This document shows, in pieces, positions 25,762 to 34,790 of a stretch of DNA of 64,000 nt. Position 1 is the stretch's first letter, and each line of letters starts with the position of its first letter. The translations under genes and the position numbers were made by a program. The notes beneath the pieces were generated by a model. That model made no database searches. It had not been told where the DNA came from and saw only the letters and a list, made by a program, of their open reading frames with translations. This DNA comes from Bacillus ndiopicus. Lineage in GTDB: Bacteria; Bacillota; Bacilli; Bacillales_A; Planococcaceae. The stretch spans positions 1 through 64,000 of the forward strand of contig NZ_HG964404.1 of the NCBI RefSeq assembly GCF_000612805.1, written 5' to 3'.

Positions 25762-26418
25762 TCATTCTAAGCTTGAGAATTTGGCTAAATCATTGCTCTT
25801 TCCTATCGTAATTAGCAAATCTTCATTTTTTAATAATTCATTTGGGGAAGGGGGAACAACAATTTCACCATCTCTAATTATTGCAATAATACTTACATTG
25901 TATTTAGCTCGAATATCAAGGTCTTTTAGATTTTTCCCTATCATTTTTGAAGGAATCAAGATTTCTTCGATATTGTAATCCTTTGATAATTTAATGTAAT
26001 CAAGTACATTGGGGGAAAGCAATTGATTGGCAACCCGTTCGCCCATATCTCTCTCAGGATAAATAATCCAATGTGTCCCAATTGCTTCTAATACTTGACC
26101 ATGTCTTTTACTCACCGCTTTTGCTATGATTTTTTTTATACCTAGATTTTTAAGCAGCATAACTGTTAAAATACTCGCCTGCAAATCATTACCAATGGAA
26201 ACAATCACACAGTCAAAATTTTTAATACCTAAAGAAGTTAGTGCTTTTTCTTCAGTAGAATCTGCAATCGCTCCATGTGTTACATAAGGCTCTGCATCTT
26301 CAACACTCTCTTCGTTAATGTCGATGCCTAACACTTCTTGTCCTGCTTCATGCAATCTTCTTGCTATACTTGTGCCGAATCTCCCTAAACCAATTACAGC
26401 ATATTGTGTTGTAGCCAT
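25762..26418 (-). CDS. ktrA: Potassium uptake regulatory subunit, KtrA/KtrC type
   Basis: This 218-residue RCK protein begins with a Rossmann NAD/ATP-binding domain (VIGLGRFGTSIARRL, acidic end of strand 2 at GIDINEE) and ends with an RCK_C domain (about residues 135-218), where c-di-AMP binds in known homologues. As a cytosolic octameric ring it gates the membrane subunit KtrB. It follows the ktrB-like gene by 25 bases on the same strand. KtrA and KtrC are hard to separate by eye, but the operon arrangement resembles KtrAB. Confidence 0.85.
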   Translation of the reverse strand: MATTQYAVIGLGRFGTSIARRLHEAGQEVLGIDINEESVEDAEPYVTHGAIADSTEEKALTSLGIKNFDCVIVSIGNDLQASILTVMLLKNLGIKKIIAKAVSKRHGQVLEAIGTHWIIYPERDMGERVANQLLSPNVLDYIKLSKDYNIEEILIPSKMIGKNLKDLDIRAKYNVSIIAIIRDGEIVVPPSPNELLKNEDLLITIGKSNDLAKFSSLE

Positions 26419-26443
26419 ACTATATTCACTCCTAATTTAAAAA

Positions 26444-27781
26444 TTAACCAATCATTATATTGCCCTTTGGACGTTTGAATGCATCCTTTCTTTGGTTTTT
26501 AGAGATAGCAAATCCGAGAGTTAAAGGACCTAATCTGCCTATAAACATTGTCAAAATAATAAAAATACGGCCTATAGGGGAAAGCTCAGGTGTTAGTCCC
26601 ATTGAGAGGCCAACTGTCCCAAATGCTGAAGTTGCTTCAAACAGATACATTATAAATGCATGACCATGTTCTGTTATGCTTAGTAAAAATGTCACTATTA
26701 CAACAATCATTAAGCCACTTATAACAACTGTTAACGCTTTTAATATCGTTGCTATGACAATGCGATGTCTAAATATCACCACTTCTTCTTTCCCTTGTAG
26801 TTGCGAAAGGGCCGTTACCATTAAAACTGCAAAAGTAGAAAGCTTAATACCGCCAGCAGTTGAACCTGAGCCACCACCAATAAACATAAGGAAGATGGTT
26901 AAGAACAATGTTGCGTGTGTTAAATCAGAAATCGATAATGTATTAGCGCCTGCTGTTCTTGGTGATACACTATGAAACAATGCACCAAGGGCTTTTCCTA
27001 CAGCAGATAAAGGTCCTAATGTTTTGTCATTTCCGTACTCAAATAAGAAAATTAAAAAGGATGCACCGACTACAAGAATAAGCGTTGTACTCAATATAAT
27101 TTTTGTGTGGACAGATAGCCTTTTAGTCTGACGATATTCATATAGTTCATTTACGACAATAAAGCCTAGTCCACCTAATAGTATAAGCACACATATAGTC
27201 AGTACTACTATTGGATCATCCACGTAATTCGTAAGACTTTTGAATTCGCCCATTAAATCGAAGCCTGCATTATTAAAAACTGAAATAGCATGGAAAATGC
27301 CATAATAAATTGCTTGTTTCACAGGCATATCAAATGAGAAACGAACCGCTAAAAGGGTAGCACCAATTGATTCAGTTAATGCAGTAAAAATCAAAATTCT
27401 CTTCACTAGTGTTGCCAAATCTTCCGTGGAAGTGGTATTAAAAGCCTCTTTCAGTAACAGTCTATCTTTTAAAGAAATTTTCTTACCTAAAATGATAAAT
27501 ATAAATGTTGCAAAGGTCATAAAACCTAAACCACCAAGTTGAATTAGTGATAAAATCACAATCTCCCCAAATGTGGAAAATGTATCTCCAGTATCCACAA
27601 CGACAAGCCCGGTAACACACGTAGCAGAAGTAGCTGTAAATAATGCATCTAAAAATGGAAGACTTTCCCCCGTCTCTGTTGCGATAGGTAATGTTAATAA
27701 AATAGTGCCAATTAAAATTAATACGGCGAAGCCTATAACAAGAATTTTTGATGGATTAGGACTTTTATTACGATTTTTCAT
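26444..27781 (-). CDS. ktrB: Potassium uptake membrane subunit, KtrB/KtrD type
   Basis: This 445-residue protein is of the SKT family, with four M1-P-M2 repeats. The pore loops are visible: TSATCVTGL, SVFNNAGFD, SVSPRTAGA and TSAFGTVGLS, each with its key Gly. It moves K+ with Na+ help and is gated by the RCK subunit encoded next. I start at 27781, six bases from AAAGGAG; a Met one codon earlier is also possible, while the long upstream extension has no RBS. I see no c-di-AMP riboswitch upstream, only repeat sequence. Confidence 0.85.
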   Translation of the reverse strand: MKNRNKSPNPSKILVIGFAVLILIGTILLTLPIATETGESLPFLDALFTATSATCVTGLVVVDTGDTFSTFGEIVILSLIQLGGLGFMTFATFIFIILGKKISLKDRLLLKEAFNTTSTEDLATLVKRILIFTALTESIGATLLAVRFSFDMPVKQAIYYGIFHAISVFNNAGFDLMGEFKSLTNYVDDPIVVLTICVLILLGGLGFIVVNELYEYRQTKRLSVHTKIILSTTLILVVGASFLIFLFEYGNDKTLGPLSAVGKALGALFHSVSPRTAGANTLSISDLTHATLFLTIFLMFIGGGSGSTAGGIKLSTFAVLMVTALSQLQGKEEVVIFRHRIVIATILKALTVVISGLMIVVIVTFLLSITEHGHAFIMYLFEATSAFGTVGLSMGLTPELSPIGRIFIILTMFIGRLGPLTLGFAISKNQRKDAFKRPKGNIMIG

Positions 27782-27827
27782 CATGTTCTCCTTTGTGTTC
27801 AATAAAGCTGATTTTCCAATGCTGTAT

Positions 27828-28010
27828 TTATCCTGTATTAACAGGCTGTACTTTTGCGACGAGTAACCGCAGGAGCAGATATTTTTTGCGACGAGTAACC
27901 GCAGGAGCACCAGACCTCAACTCTAAAGCATCACATAAAATCAAGATATTTAAGTAAGGGATCGACAGCCTGTAAAAATCCGATTGGTAGTTTCACTTTA
28001 TTTGATTATT
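27828..28010. repeat. Second dispersed repeat interrupted by GTTGATT-family fragments
   Basis: The 23 bases at 27828-27850 are identical to 43363-43385 and contain CCTGTATTAACAGG. Both copies later share a GTTTCACTTTATTT-like block. In this copy, bases 27851-27964 are extra: they hold two tandem pieces (27853-27877 and 27885-27909) containing GCGACGAGTAACCGCAGGAG, the core of the GTTGATT repeat. ACAGGCTGTA (27841-27850) and ACAGCCTGTA (27965-27974) flank the extra DNA. The rest of 27782-28283 has no gene. Confidence 0.6.
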
Positions 28011-28061
28011 CCCCCTGAATTCTCTGCTTATCCTTTTTACAGTGATAATCTAAATAAAAAA

Positions 28062-28109
28062 CACTAAGGCAAGCATTACTCAACAACAATAGCAATGCTT
28101 GCCTTAGTG
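28062..28109 (-). terminator. Terminator downstream of the WYL regulator
   Basis: CACTAAGGCAAGCATT (28062-28077) and AATGCTTGCCTTAGTG (28094-28109) form a perfect 16-bp stem; on the minus strand it is followed by a run of T's. It lies 175 bases beyond the regulator's stop, and nothing else on that strand lies between. Confidence 0.75.
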
Positions 28110-28283
28110 GTCTTTAGGATAACATCCCCTCTACGTATATAGAATTAATCCAAAAAAAATGGTTCCTCCGTTCTCAGACAACTGAGATTAGATATTAAAT
28201 TTCTGAAATACAGGAGTTATTCTATTTCACTCATTTTCATTAATAAAAATAGTAATTTCTTCAAGGCAAAATCCACAAATACT

Positions 28284-29225
28284 TTATATTCCCTCTTGAT
28301 ACATGGTCAAAATTTCTTCAGCCTGCTTGCGCAAGCCATCTATTAATTCCCTCGGTTCTATAATTCGTGCATGACCACCGAGTCTAAAAAATAGTGGTGT
28401 TATAAATCCAAGTTCGCCCTCATCAATAATAGTATCGATATATCCTGTTTCATCTTTTTGTGTGATGACGAAACCGTCAAAATACGGAACGCTTTTACAT
28501 TGGCGCACGCCTTCCATTGTTAAGTGTACATGTAAGCGAATAGGCTTTTTTATTTCACGATAATCAAACCATTCCTCTAAATTCATGAATTCCTCTTCGC
28601 TATTTTCAGTTGATAGAATTGCATGAATGCGATCTACCCGATGCAATAGTATTTTGTTCTTATCATAATCGTAAGCAGGCAAATACCATAATCCATCATG
28701 AGCATAGACACCGATAGGGCGAATATGCTTTGTTTTCAAACCCGATTTCGATTCATATTGAATGTGTAAAGTTCTATTCTTGATGGAATGCTCTAAAATA
28801 TCTTTTAATAATGGCGCATCAAGTGTTCTTTTAGGGTTCCAAAAAGCAATATAGGAGCGAATTTTATCTACTTTTACTTTAGCTTCACTTGGAAGTGAGC
28901 TATATAATTTATGTGCAACTGAGGCAGCTTCAGTATCAAAGGGCAAATTGCGATAGTACTTTAAAGATTGAAAGGCAAAGAAGATGGAAACAGCTTCTTC
29001 CTCCGTAAATAAAATAGGCGGGAGAAGTCTGCTTGTTAATACCGTATAGCCCCCGTTTCGCCCCTGCTCAGCATAAATAGGCAATCCCATATCACATAAA
29101 TCTAAAATATATCTGTGTACGGTACGCACAGATATACGAAATTCATCTGCTATTTCCTGTGCTGTAAATTTTCTTTTAGCAGAAGCAAATATAAGGATAT
29201 CTAAGAGACGTTTTGCTTTTGACAT
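28284..29225 (-). CDS. YafY-type HTH/WYL transcriptional regulator
   Basis: The 313-residue protein has an N-terminal DeoR-like helix-turn-helix (KFTAQEIADEFRISVRTVHR, about residues 20-40), a WYL sensing domain in the centre (DGLWYLPAYDYDKNKILLHRVDRI, about 180-205) and a C-terminal WCX part. Such proteins bind a small ligand or nucleic acid and act as repressor or activator. ATG 29225 follows AAGGTGAG. It is divergent from the DHFR-like gene, with a perfect 7-bp inverted repeat between them. Confidence 0.85.
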   Translation of the reverse strand: MSKAKRLLDILIFASAKRKFTAQEIADEFRISVRTVHRYILDLCDMGLPIYAEQGRNGGYTVLTSRLLPPILFTEEEAVSIFFAFQSLKYYRNLPFDTEAASVAHKLYSSLPSEAKVKVDKIRSYIAFWNPKRTLDAPLLKDILEHSIKNRTLHIQYESKSGLKTKHIRPIGVYAHDGLWYLPAYDYDKNKILLHRVDRIHAILSTENSEEEFMNLEEWFDYREIKKPIRLHVHLTMEGVRQCKSVPYFDGFVITQKDETGYIDTIIDEGELGFITPLFFRLGGHARIIEPRELIDGLRKQAEEILTMYQEGI

Positions 29226-29248
29226 TTTTCTCACCTTTTTTATTTAAT

Positions 29249-29267
29249 CATGACATTACTTGTCATG
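29249..29267. promoter_or_regulatory. Candidate WYL-regulator operator
   Basis: CATGACATTACTTGTCATG is a perfect inverted repeat (7-bp arms, 5-base spacer) between the two divergent genes, 27 bases upstream of the TATAAT at 29294-29299. Confidence 0.6.
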
Positions 29268-29336
29268 TTTTATAGTTAGTATAGTTTATACCTTATAATA
29301 TTATCAATAAGGAAATTTATAAAAGGAGATGGACGT

Positions 29337-29858
29337 ATGGCGCGTGAAATTATTTTATATATTGCTGCGAGCTTAGATGGGTTTATTGCAAAAGAAAATG
29401 ATGATTTACAATGGCTAGAGGAGACACAAGGGGAAGGTGACGCAGGTTATGCAGAAATGTATCAATCCATTGATACGGTCATTATGGGGAAAAGAACTTA
29501 TGATTACGTATTGGAACATATAGATGTCTTTCCATATTCAGATAAAAAATGCTATGTCTTCTCCACTTCTGAAGAAGGTTCTAATGAATATGTAGATTTT
29601 GTCAATGAAGACATAATAGAGTTTACAAAAAAGCTTAAAGAACAAGAAGGCTCTAAAATATGGATGGTTGGTGGTTCAAATATACTTGATTCGTTTATTA
29701 AAGAAAATTTAATTGATGAGTATATTATTACTGTTACACCACATATACTAGGCTCTGGCATTCCTATGTTTAAAGAAAAAAACCCTGAAATAAATTTAGT
29801 TTTACTAGAAACTAAGCGTTATGGGCAGTTTGTGCAAATGCATTATAAAAGAACCTAA
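29337..29858 (+). CDS. Dihydrofolate-reductase-like protein (RibD C-terminal family)
   Basis: A 173-residue single-domain protein of the YwjB/YyaP kind. The N-terminal IILYIAASLDGFIA, the VIMGKRTYDYVL motif and the KIWMVGGSNILDSFI pyridine-nucleotide loop all fit the RibD_C/DHFR fold. Relatives are mostly uncharacterised reductases, some giving mild drug resistance. The start has AAGGAGA. It is probably the target of the divergent WYL regulator. Confidence 0.8.
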   Translation: MAREIILYIAASLDGFIAKENDDLQWLEETQGEGDAGYAEMYQSIDTVIMGKRTYDYVLEHIDVFPYSDKKCYVFSTSEEGSNEYVDFVNEDIIEFTKKLKEQEGSKIWMVGGSNILDSFIKENLIDEYIITVTPHILGSGIPMFKEKNPEINLVLLETKRYGQFVQMHYKRT

Positions 29859-29884
29859 AAAATGTAGAGCTGAAATAAATAGAT

Positions 29885-29930
29885 AAAAGACTTTATGAAG
29901 ATATCCTCATAAAGTCTTTTGGTTTTTCTG
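29885..29930 (+). terminator. Terminator of the DHFR-like gene
   Basis: AAAAGACTTTATGA (29885-29898) and TCATAAAGTCTTTT (29907-29920) make a perfect stem followed by GG and then a T-rich tract. Confidence 0.8.
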
Positions 29931-30040
29931 GATTAATATGTGATTTAGGTCTACATCAGTGCTCAAATAAAAAGCTCAAAGTTCATATTATTTGATGCTT
30001 TGAAGAAGAGCACGGCTATTATTCTGACATGATAAATTTA

Positions 30041-30103
30041 TGTTGCAAATGCAACAAAATTAAATTATAGTGACTATATAGTATTTTGTTGCATTTACAA
30101 CAA
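30041..30103. promoter_or_regulatory. Two MarR operator candidates around the marR-paiA promoter
   Basis: TGTTGCAAATGCAACA (30041-30056) and TTGTTGCATTTACAACAA (30086-30103) share one palindromic pattern, TTGTTGNAAATNCAACAA in reverse reading. They bracket an AT-rich stretch (TTATAGTGACTATATAGT) suited to a promoter, a layout that would repress both this operon and its own regulator. Confidence 0.65.
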
Positions 30104-30125
30104 AAAATCATAAGGGAGGTTGACG

Positions 30126-30578
30126 ATGGCAGAAATTCTTCGTGAAATTGGCATGATTGCTAGAGCATTAGATTCCATCAGCAATATCGAATTCAAAGAA
30201 TATAACTTAACTAAAGGCCAGTATTTATACCTTGTGAGAATATGTGAAAACTCGGGCATCATTCAGGAGAAGCTAGCTGAGATGATTAAGGTAGACCGAA
30301 CAACAGCAGCCCGTGCTATTCAAAAATTAGAAATGAATGGCTTTATAGAAAAAAGAAACGATGAGCAAAACAAAAAAATAAAAAGGCTTTTTCCAACCGA
30401 CAAAGGAAAATCGGTTTTTCCTATCATTAAAAGAGAAAATGATTATTCAAACAGTGTAGCATTAACAGATTTTTCTGAGGAGGAAGCAGCACTTATTTTC
30501 CAGCTCCTTAAAAGGGTACGAAAAAACATAGAGGTTGACTGGGAACTTGTCAAGAAGGGCTATAAGAGAAACTACTAA
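30126..30578 (+). CDS. MarR family regulator
   Basis: The 150-residue winged-helix protein has the recognition helix in KVDRTTAARAIQKLEMNGFI and the wing at RNDEQNKKIKRLFPT. It starts at ATG 30126, six bases after GGGAGG; TTG 30120 adjoins that RBS. It precedes paiA by 18 bases, and two matching palindromes lie upstream, so it very probably represses this operon. The ligand is unknown; polyamines are an obvious guess because of paiA. Confidence 0.85.
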   Translation: MAEILREIGMIARALDSISNIEFKEYNLTKGQYLYLVRICENSGIIQEKLAEMIKVDRTTAARAIQKLEMNGFIEKRNDEQNKKIKRLFPTDKGKSVFPIIKRENDYSNSVALTDFSEEEAALIFQLLKRVRKNIEVDWELVKKGYKRNY

Positions 30579-30584
30579 CGATAA

Positions 30585-31115
<531 letters not shown>

Positions 31116-31201
31116 AGCAAAGAAAAGGGATTTTCTTATTAAGAATAGTGATGTGAGTAATCACAAAAATAGCTGTAATCATGATTGTTCCACTAAAAAA
31201 T

Positions 31202-31237
31202 AATCACCTAATAGCTAAAATAGGTGATTACTCTTTT
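31202..31237. terminator. Terminator between paiA and the thioesterase gene
   Basis: AATCACCTA (31202-31210) pairs with TAGGTGATT (31221-31229), with a modest T tract on the + strand. The same stem sequence recurs at 37643-37676 and 49988-50011. Confidence 0.65.
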
Positions 31238-31242
31238 CACTT

Positions 31243-31734
31243 CTAATCATTCTTTTTTTGAAAAGTACTTGGCATTAGGACAAGTACTATTGTACCTTTT
31301 GCACAAAGAGTATCCTCTGCGTAAACTTCTGTATCAACCTTCCACCTTTTCGGATGAATTTCCTCAACTGTCCCAACAGCTTTTAATGGAACTTGCTGCG
31401 GTGTTGGTTTCAGAAAATCTACATTGAGGCTAGCCGTTACAAAACGTGGTGCTGCTGTACCATCACCAATTTCATGCCCATTTTTACGATGCAGGGCAAG
31501 TGCAGCGGAGCCTGTACCATGGCAATCTATTAAGGATGCGATTAACCCACCATATATAAAGCCAGGAATACCCATGTATTTTGATTCAGGTGTAAAGATT
31601 GTCACCGTCTTTTCCCCTTGCCAGCCAGTTCGCAGGTGGTGCCCGTCTTCATTTAGTCGCCCACAGCCATAACACCAAGCGAAGTCATCCGGATAAATAT
31701 CTTGAATTGCTTTTTCTACTACAAACTCTTCCAT
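31243..31734 (-). CDS. PaaI-family hotdog thioesterase
   Basis: The 163-residue hotdog protein has an N-terminal Cys pair (WCYGCGRLNEDG) often seen in this subgroup, the central GFIYGGLIASLIDCHGTGSA helix with its catalytic-region Asp, and the ASLNVDFLKPTP strand. Relatives hydrolyse acyl-CoA or aromatic acyl-CoA thioesters. An AGGAGG site lies upstream. It converges on paiA and seems to be a single gene. Confidence 0.8.
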   Translation of the reverse strand: MEEFVVEKAIQDIYPDDFAWCYGCGRLNEDGHHLRTGWQGEKTVTIFTPESKYMGIPGFIYGGLIASLIDCHGTGSAALALHRKNGHEIGDGTAAPRFVTASLNVDFLKPTPQQVPLKAVGTVEEIHPKRWKVDTEVYAEDTLCAKGTIVLVLMPSTFQKKND

Positions 31735-31858
31735 TCTTCCTTTTCCTCCTAAACAATCATGTTACGTTCTCTAATTAATTATTCTCTGTTTATCAGTAAA
31801 AGTCAAAATATTCTTTTAATCAATTATCACAACTATATTCAGGTTGTTGAAATACAAA

Positions 31859-31945
31859 TTAATGTGAAACTGCAACAAGGAAAATAACGCCCGAGAAAAT
31901 ATAAAGTATCACTGATTTAAAAGGCTTTAGATTTTTACTTTTCAT
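31859..31945 (-). CDS. Possible 28-residue membrane peptide coupled to the LysR gene
   Basis: Its ATG overlaps the LysR stop codon as ATGA (31942-31945). The peptide has a basic start (KSKNLKPFK) and one hydrophobic helix (SVILYIFSGVIFLVAV). Overlap of this kind often means translational coupling, but no separate RBS is clear, so it could be chance. Confidence 0.4.
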   Translation of the reverse strand: MKSKNLKPFKSVILYIFSGVIFLVAVSH

Positions 31946-32811
31946 TCAAAAACATGTTGTGCTACATGCAGAAATTCCTTTACTGCGGGAGAAGCATTTT
32001 CAATGGATGGGCATGCGAGTGCAACTTCGCGGTTGTTTCGGATATTTAGCTGGCTAATTTTGATGTTTTGCTGCGTCTTTAAAAATAGTTCTGGTCCAAT
32101 AGTGACACCAAGTCCTTCCTGTACCATATTGGCAATTGTAGTACAATCATGCACCTCAAAACGGATAGACGGCTTCATTTGTGCTTCTTCGAATAACGCT
32201 TCTACATGAGATTGATACATTCCCGTTGGCATAATAAAAGATTCCTCTAGTAAATCATCCATATCTACCGTTTCTTTGACACAAAATCGATGCTCTGGAT
32301 GGTAAGCTACCACCATATTGTCTTTTATTAAAGGAACCAAATCGAAGTCTGGATTTGATTTTCCTACTACGACAAACTCAATATCGATAATTCCTGAGCT
32401 AAGCCATTCTGTAATTTCTTCGTAAGTTCCTTCGTAAAACTTAAATTCTATTTTAGGATGCTTCTTTTGAAATCTAGCAAGTAACTTAGGTAATAAGCAG
32501 GATGAGGCACTGGCAAACGTACCAATTCGGATGACACCACTTTCTAAATTGGTTGCCAATGCAATTTCTTGATTGATGCTTTCCATTCTTTTTAATATTT
32601 CTCTAATATGCGGCAGGACTTTTTGCCCCACTTCTGTAAGGGCTATCCCTTTTTTGCGGTCGCGTATTAATAGTGGCACATCTAATTCAGATTCTAAACT
32701 TGCCACAGCATGACTTACTGCCGATTGCGTCATATTTAATTTTTCAGCTGTTTTTGTAAAGCTTCCAAGTTCAACTACTTTCGTGATAATTTCAAAACGC
32801 ACAAAGCTCAT
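31942..32811 (-). CDS. LysR family transcriptional regulator
   Basis: The 289-residue protein has the LysR helix-turn-helix at residues 2-60 (GSFTKTAEKLNMTQSAVSHA) and a two-lobed substrate-binding domain after residue 90. It is divergent from an MFS transporter with 100 bases between the starts, the classic LysR arrangement, so it probably activates that transporter in response to a ligand. I could not pick out a clear T-N11-A box. Confidence 0.85.
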   Translation of the reverse strand: MSFVRFEIITKVVELGSFTKTAEKLNMTQSAVSHAVASLESELDVPLLIRDRKKGIALTEVGQKVLPHIREILKRMESINQEIALATNLESGVIRIGTFASASSCLLPKLLARFQKKHPKIEFKFYEGTYEEITEWLSSGIIDIEFVVVGKSNPDFDLVPLIKDNMVVAYHPEHRFCVKETVDMDDLLEESFIMPTGMYQSHVEALFEEAQMKPSIRFEVHDCTTIANMVQEGLGVTIGPELFLKTQQNIKISQLNIRNNREVALACPSIENASPAVKEFLHVAQHVFE

Positions 32812-32911
32812 GAGTAATTACTCATCTCCTTAATTAAAAATATCAATTTTACTTATGTTAACACGGGTCTTACAATAAATACAATGTTCGGTTAAGGAGA
32901 GGGGAAACAAA

Positions 32912-34075
32912 ATGAAAAACAATATAAATCAACTTACGATAATACTTTTAGCTCTCGGGGCTTTTGTAACAGGAACAGCGGAGTTTGTTGTTTCGGGAAT
33001 TTTAGAACTAATCTCTTTTGAATTGGATGTCTCTATTTCAATAGCTGGTCAGTTAATCACGATTTATTCTCTATCTTACGCGATTGGCGCACTGGTACTA
33101 GTTTTGTTAACATCTAAATTCAATCGCAAGAAAGTAATTTTATATGCTATCTTCACATTTATTTTAGGCAATTTAGTTGCATTTTTCAGCTATAATTTTG
33201 CTGTTCTTATGTTATCGAGAGTTATTATGGCTATGAGTGGGGGACTGTATATTGTTGTTGCCACTAACTATGCTGCTCAAATTGCAGCTCCAGAAAAAAG
33301 GGGTGGTGCTATGGCAACTGTTATTACAGGTTTTACTGTTTCATTAGTACTTGGTGTGCCTATCGGGACATTTTTAGCTAGCTATTTTGACTGGTATTAC
33401 ATTTTCCTTATTATTGCACTCGGTACAGCGCTGTTGTTAGTAGGGCTTTATAAATTATTACCAGCTATTGATAGCAATGAGTCACTGCCATTTAAACAAC
33501 AGCTACAAATGATAAAAGATAAACGAGTTCTTGCTGGTTTAATGACAACGATTTTTTGGATTTTAGGATATACTATGGTATTTGCCTACATTGCTCCATT
33601 ATTAAGTACTACTGCTGATTTTTCTATAAAGATGACGAGTATCGCATTGTTTGTTTTAGGTTCATTTGCTTTTATTGGTTCACGCTTTGGGGGTTATGCA
33701 GTAGATAAATGGGGACCAAATCGAACGATATCTATTAGCCTGTCTGTTCACATCGCTGCTTTACTTTTACTAACATTCACGCAGTACTCAACCTTAGGTG
33801 TATTTATCACATTGGCTATTTGGGGAATAGCAACATGGACAACGACACCAGCAAAGCAATTTTATTTAATATCATTAAAGCCGCAGTCATCTGAAACGGT
33901 GTTGAGCTTTAATACCGCATTAATGAATGTTGGAATGATGTTGGGGTCAGCTTTGGGAGGAATTATTATCCAATATATGAACATTGTTCACTTAAGCTGG
34001 ATTGCTGGAATATTTGTAGCAATCGCGCTTATCTTTATCAGATACTCATTCTACTTGAATAGTATTCGAAATTAA
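32912..34075 (+). CDS. MFS transporter, DHA1/AraJ-like
   Basis: This 387-residue transporter has 12 helices. The first helix (ALGAFVTGTAEFVVSGIL) and LSRVIMAMSGGLYIVVATNYAAQ are typical of the DHA1 efflux group that includes sugar, nucleoside and drug exporters. It has a GGAGAGG site. The divergent LysR gene is the likely regulator. A related transporter follows at 34791 under a different regulator. Confidence 0.8.
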   Translation: MKNNINQLTIILLALGAFVTGTAEFVVSGILELISFELDVSISIAGQLITIYSLSYAIGALVLVLLTSKFNRKKVILYAIFTFILGNLVAFFSYNFAVLMLSRVIMAMSGGLYIVVATNYAAQIAAPEKRGGAMATVITGFTVSLVLGVPIGTFLASYFDWYYIFLIIALGTALLLVGLYKLLPAIDSNESLPFKQQLQMIKDKRVLAGLMTTIFWILGYTMVFAYIAPLLSTTADFSIKMTSIALFVLGSFAFIGSRFGGYAVDKWGPNRTISISLSVHIAALLLLTFTQYSTLGVFITLAIWGIATWTTTPAKQFYLISLKPQSSETVLSFNTALMNVGMMLGSALGGIIIQYMNIVHLSWIAGIFVAIALIFIRYSFYLNSIRN

Positions 34076-34088
34076 TTGTTGACTGTTT

Positions 34089-34098
34089 GGTACAAAAA
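34089..34098. promoter_or_regulatory. Shared motif upstream of the tetR gene
   Basis: GGTACAAAAA here is found reversed, as TTTTTGTACC, at 34748-34757 before the adjacent transporter. A repressor encoded between the two sites could bind both. Confidence 0.4.
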
Positions 34099-34130
34099 AT
34101 ATATTCTATTAATGAAAGGAGGGGGGAAGA

Positions 34131-34727
34131 TTGAGTAAACGTGGTAGACCAAGGGAGTTTAATTATTCCTCCATTGTTGATGTTGCAATGAAAACGTTTT
34201 GGATAAAAGGGTATGAAGCTTGCTCTACACAAGATTTGTGCAGTGATACAGGGCTTGGGAAAGGAAGTTTATACAATACTTTCGGCAGTAAGCATGAACT
34301 GTATCAACAAGTATTAGAGCGCTACCATGAAATTGGGATTAGGGAACAAACGGAATTATTAGAAGCCCCAACTCCAGTGAAAGAACGGTTAAGTAATTTT
34401 TTTCAATGGGCATTGAAAGAGGACTTTGAGAATATTGACCAAAAAGGGTGTTTATTAATCAATGCTGGCGTGGAGCGAGCAAATAACGATTCAATGGTTC
34501 AAGAAGTTTTTTCTAGACATGTTGAATTCCTTAACCAAGCTATAAAAAAAGTAATGGAGGAAGGATTGGAAACTGGTGAAATTGCTAAAAAGCAACCAGC
34601 CGAGGAATTAGCTAGTTTATTTTTAAGCAGTTATTATGGTTTCCGTGTGCTGAATACTTCGATGCAAAATCGGATGCTGGCTGAACAAATTATGAACGGA
34701 ACGTTAGAATCTATTTTCGGCGCTTAA
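34131..34727 (+). CDS. TetR family regulator
   Basis: The protein has 198 residues and starts at TTG 34131 behind AGGAGGGGGG. Residues 5-55 form the TetR helix-turn-helix (CSTQDLCSDTGLGKGSLYNTF); the C-terminal part (CLLINAGVERANND) resembles the TetR_C subgroup of AcrR-like repressors. It sits between two MFS genes, 63 bases before the second, and both its own promoter and that transporter's contain the same TTTTTGTACC motif. Confidence 0.85.
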   Translation: MSKRGRPREFNYSSIVDVAMKTFWIKGYEACSTQDLCSDTGLGKGSLYNTFGSKHELYQQVLERYHEIGIREQTELLEAPTPVKERLSNFFQWALKEDFENIDQKGCLLINAGVERANNDSMVQEVFSRHVEFLNQAIKKVMEEGLETGEIAKKQPAEELASLFLSSYYGFRVLNTSMQNRMLAEQIMNGTLESIFGA

Positions 34728-34747
34728 TGCGCTCTTTTTTAGAAAGG

Positions 34748-34757
34748 TTTTTGTACC
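34748..34757. promoter_or_regulatory. Shared motif upstream of the second MFS gene
   Basis: TTTTTGTACC is the reverse complement of the motif at 34089-34098. It lies 33 bases before the transporter start, inside the probable promoter. Confidence 0.4.
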
Positions 34758-34790
34758 GATTGTTACAATAATAAATTTAGGAGATTTTTT

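Noticed and set aside
27782..28060. Possible c-di-AMP riboswitch before ktrB
   Set aside because: I found none of the ydaO-type conserved elements; the stretch is made of dispersed repeat sequence.
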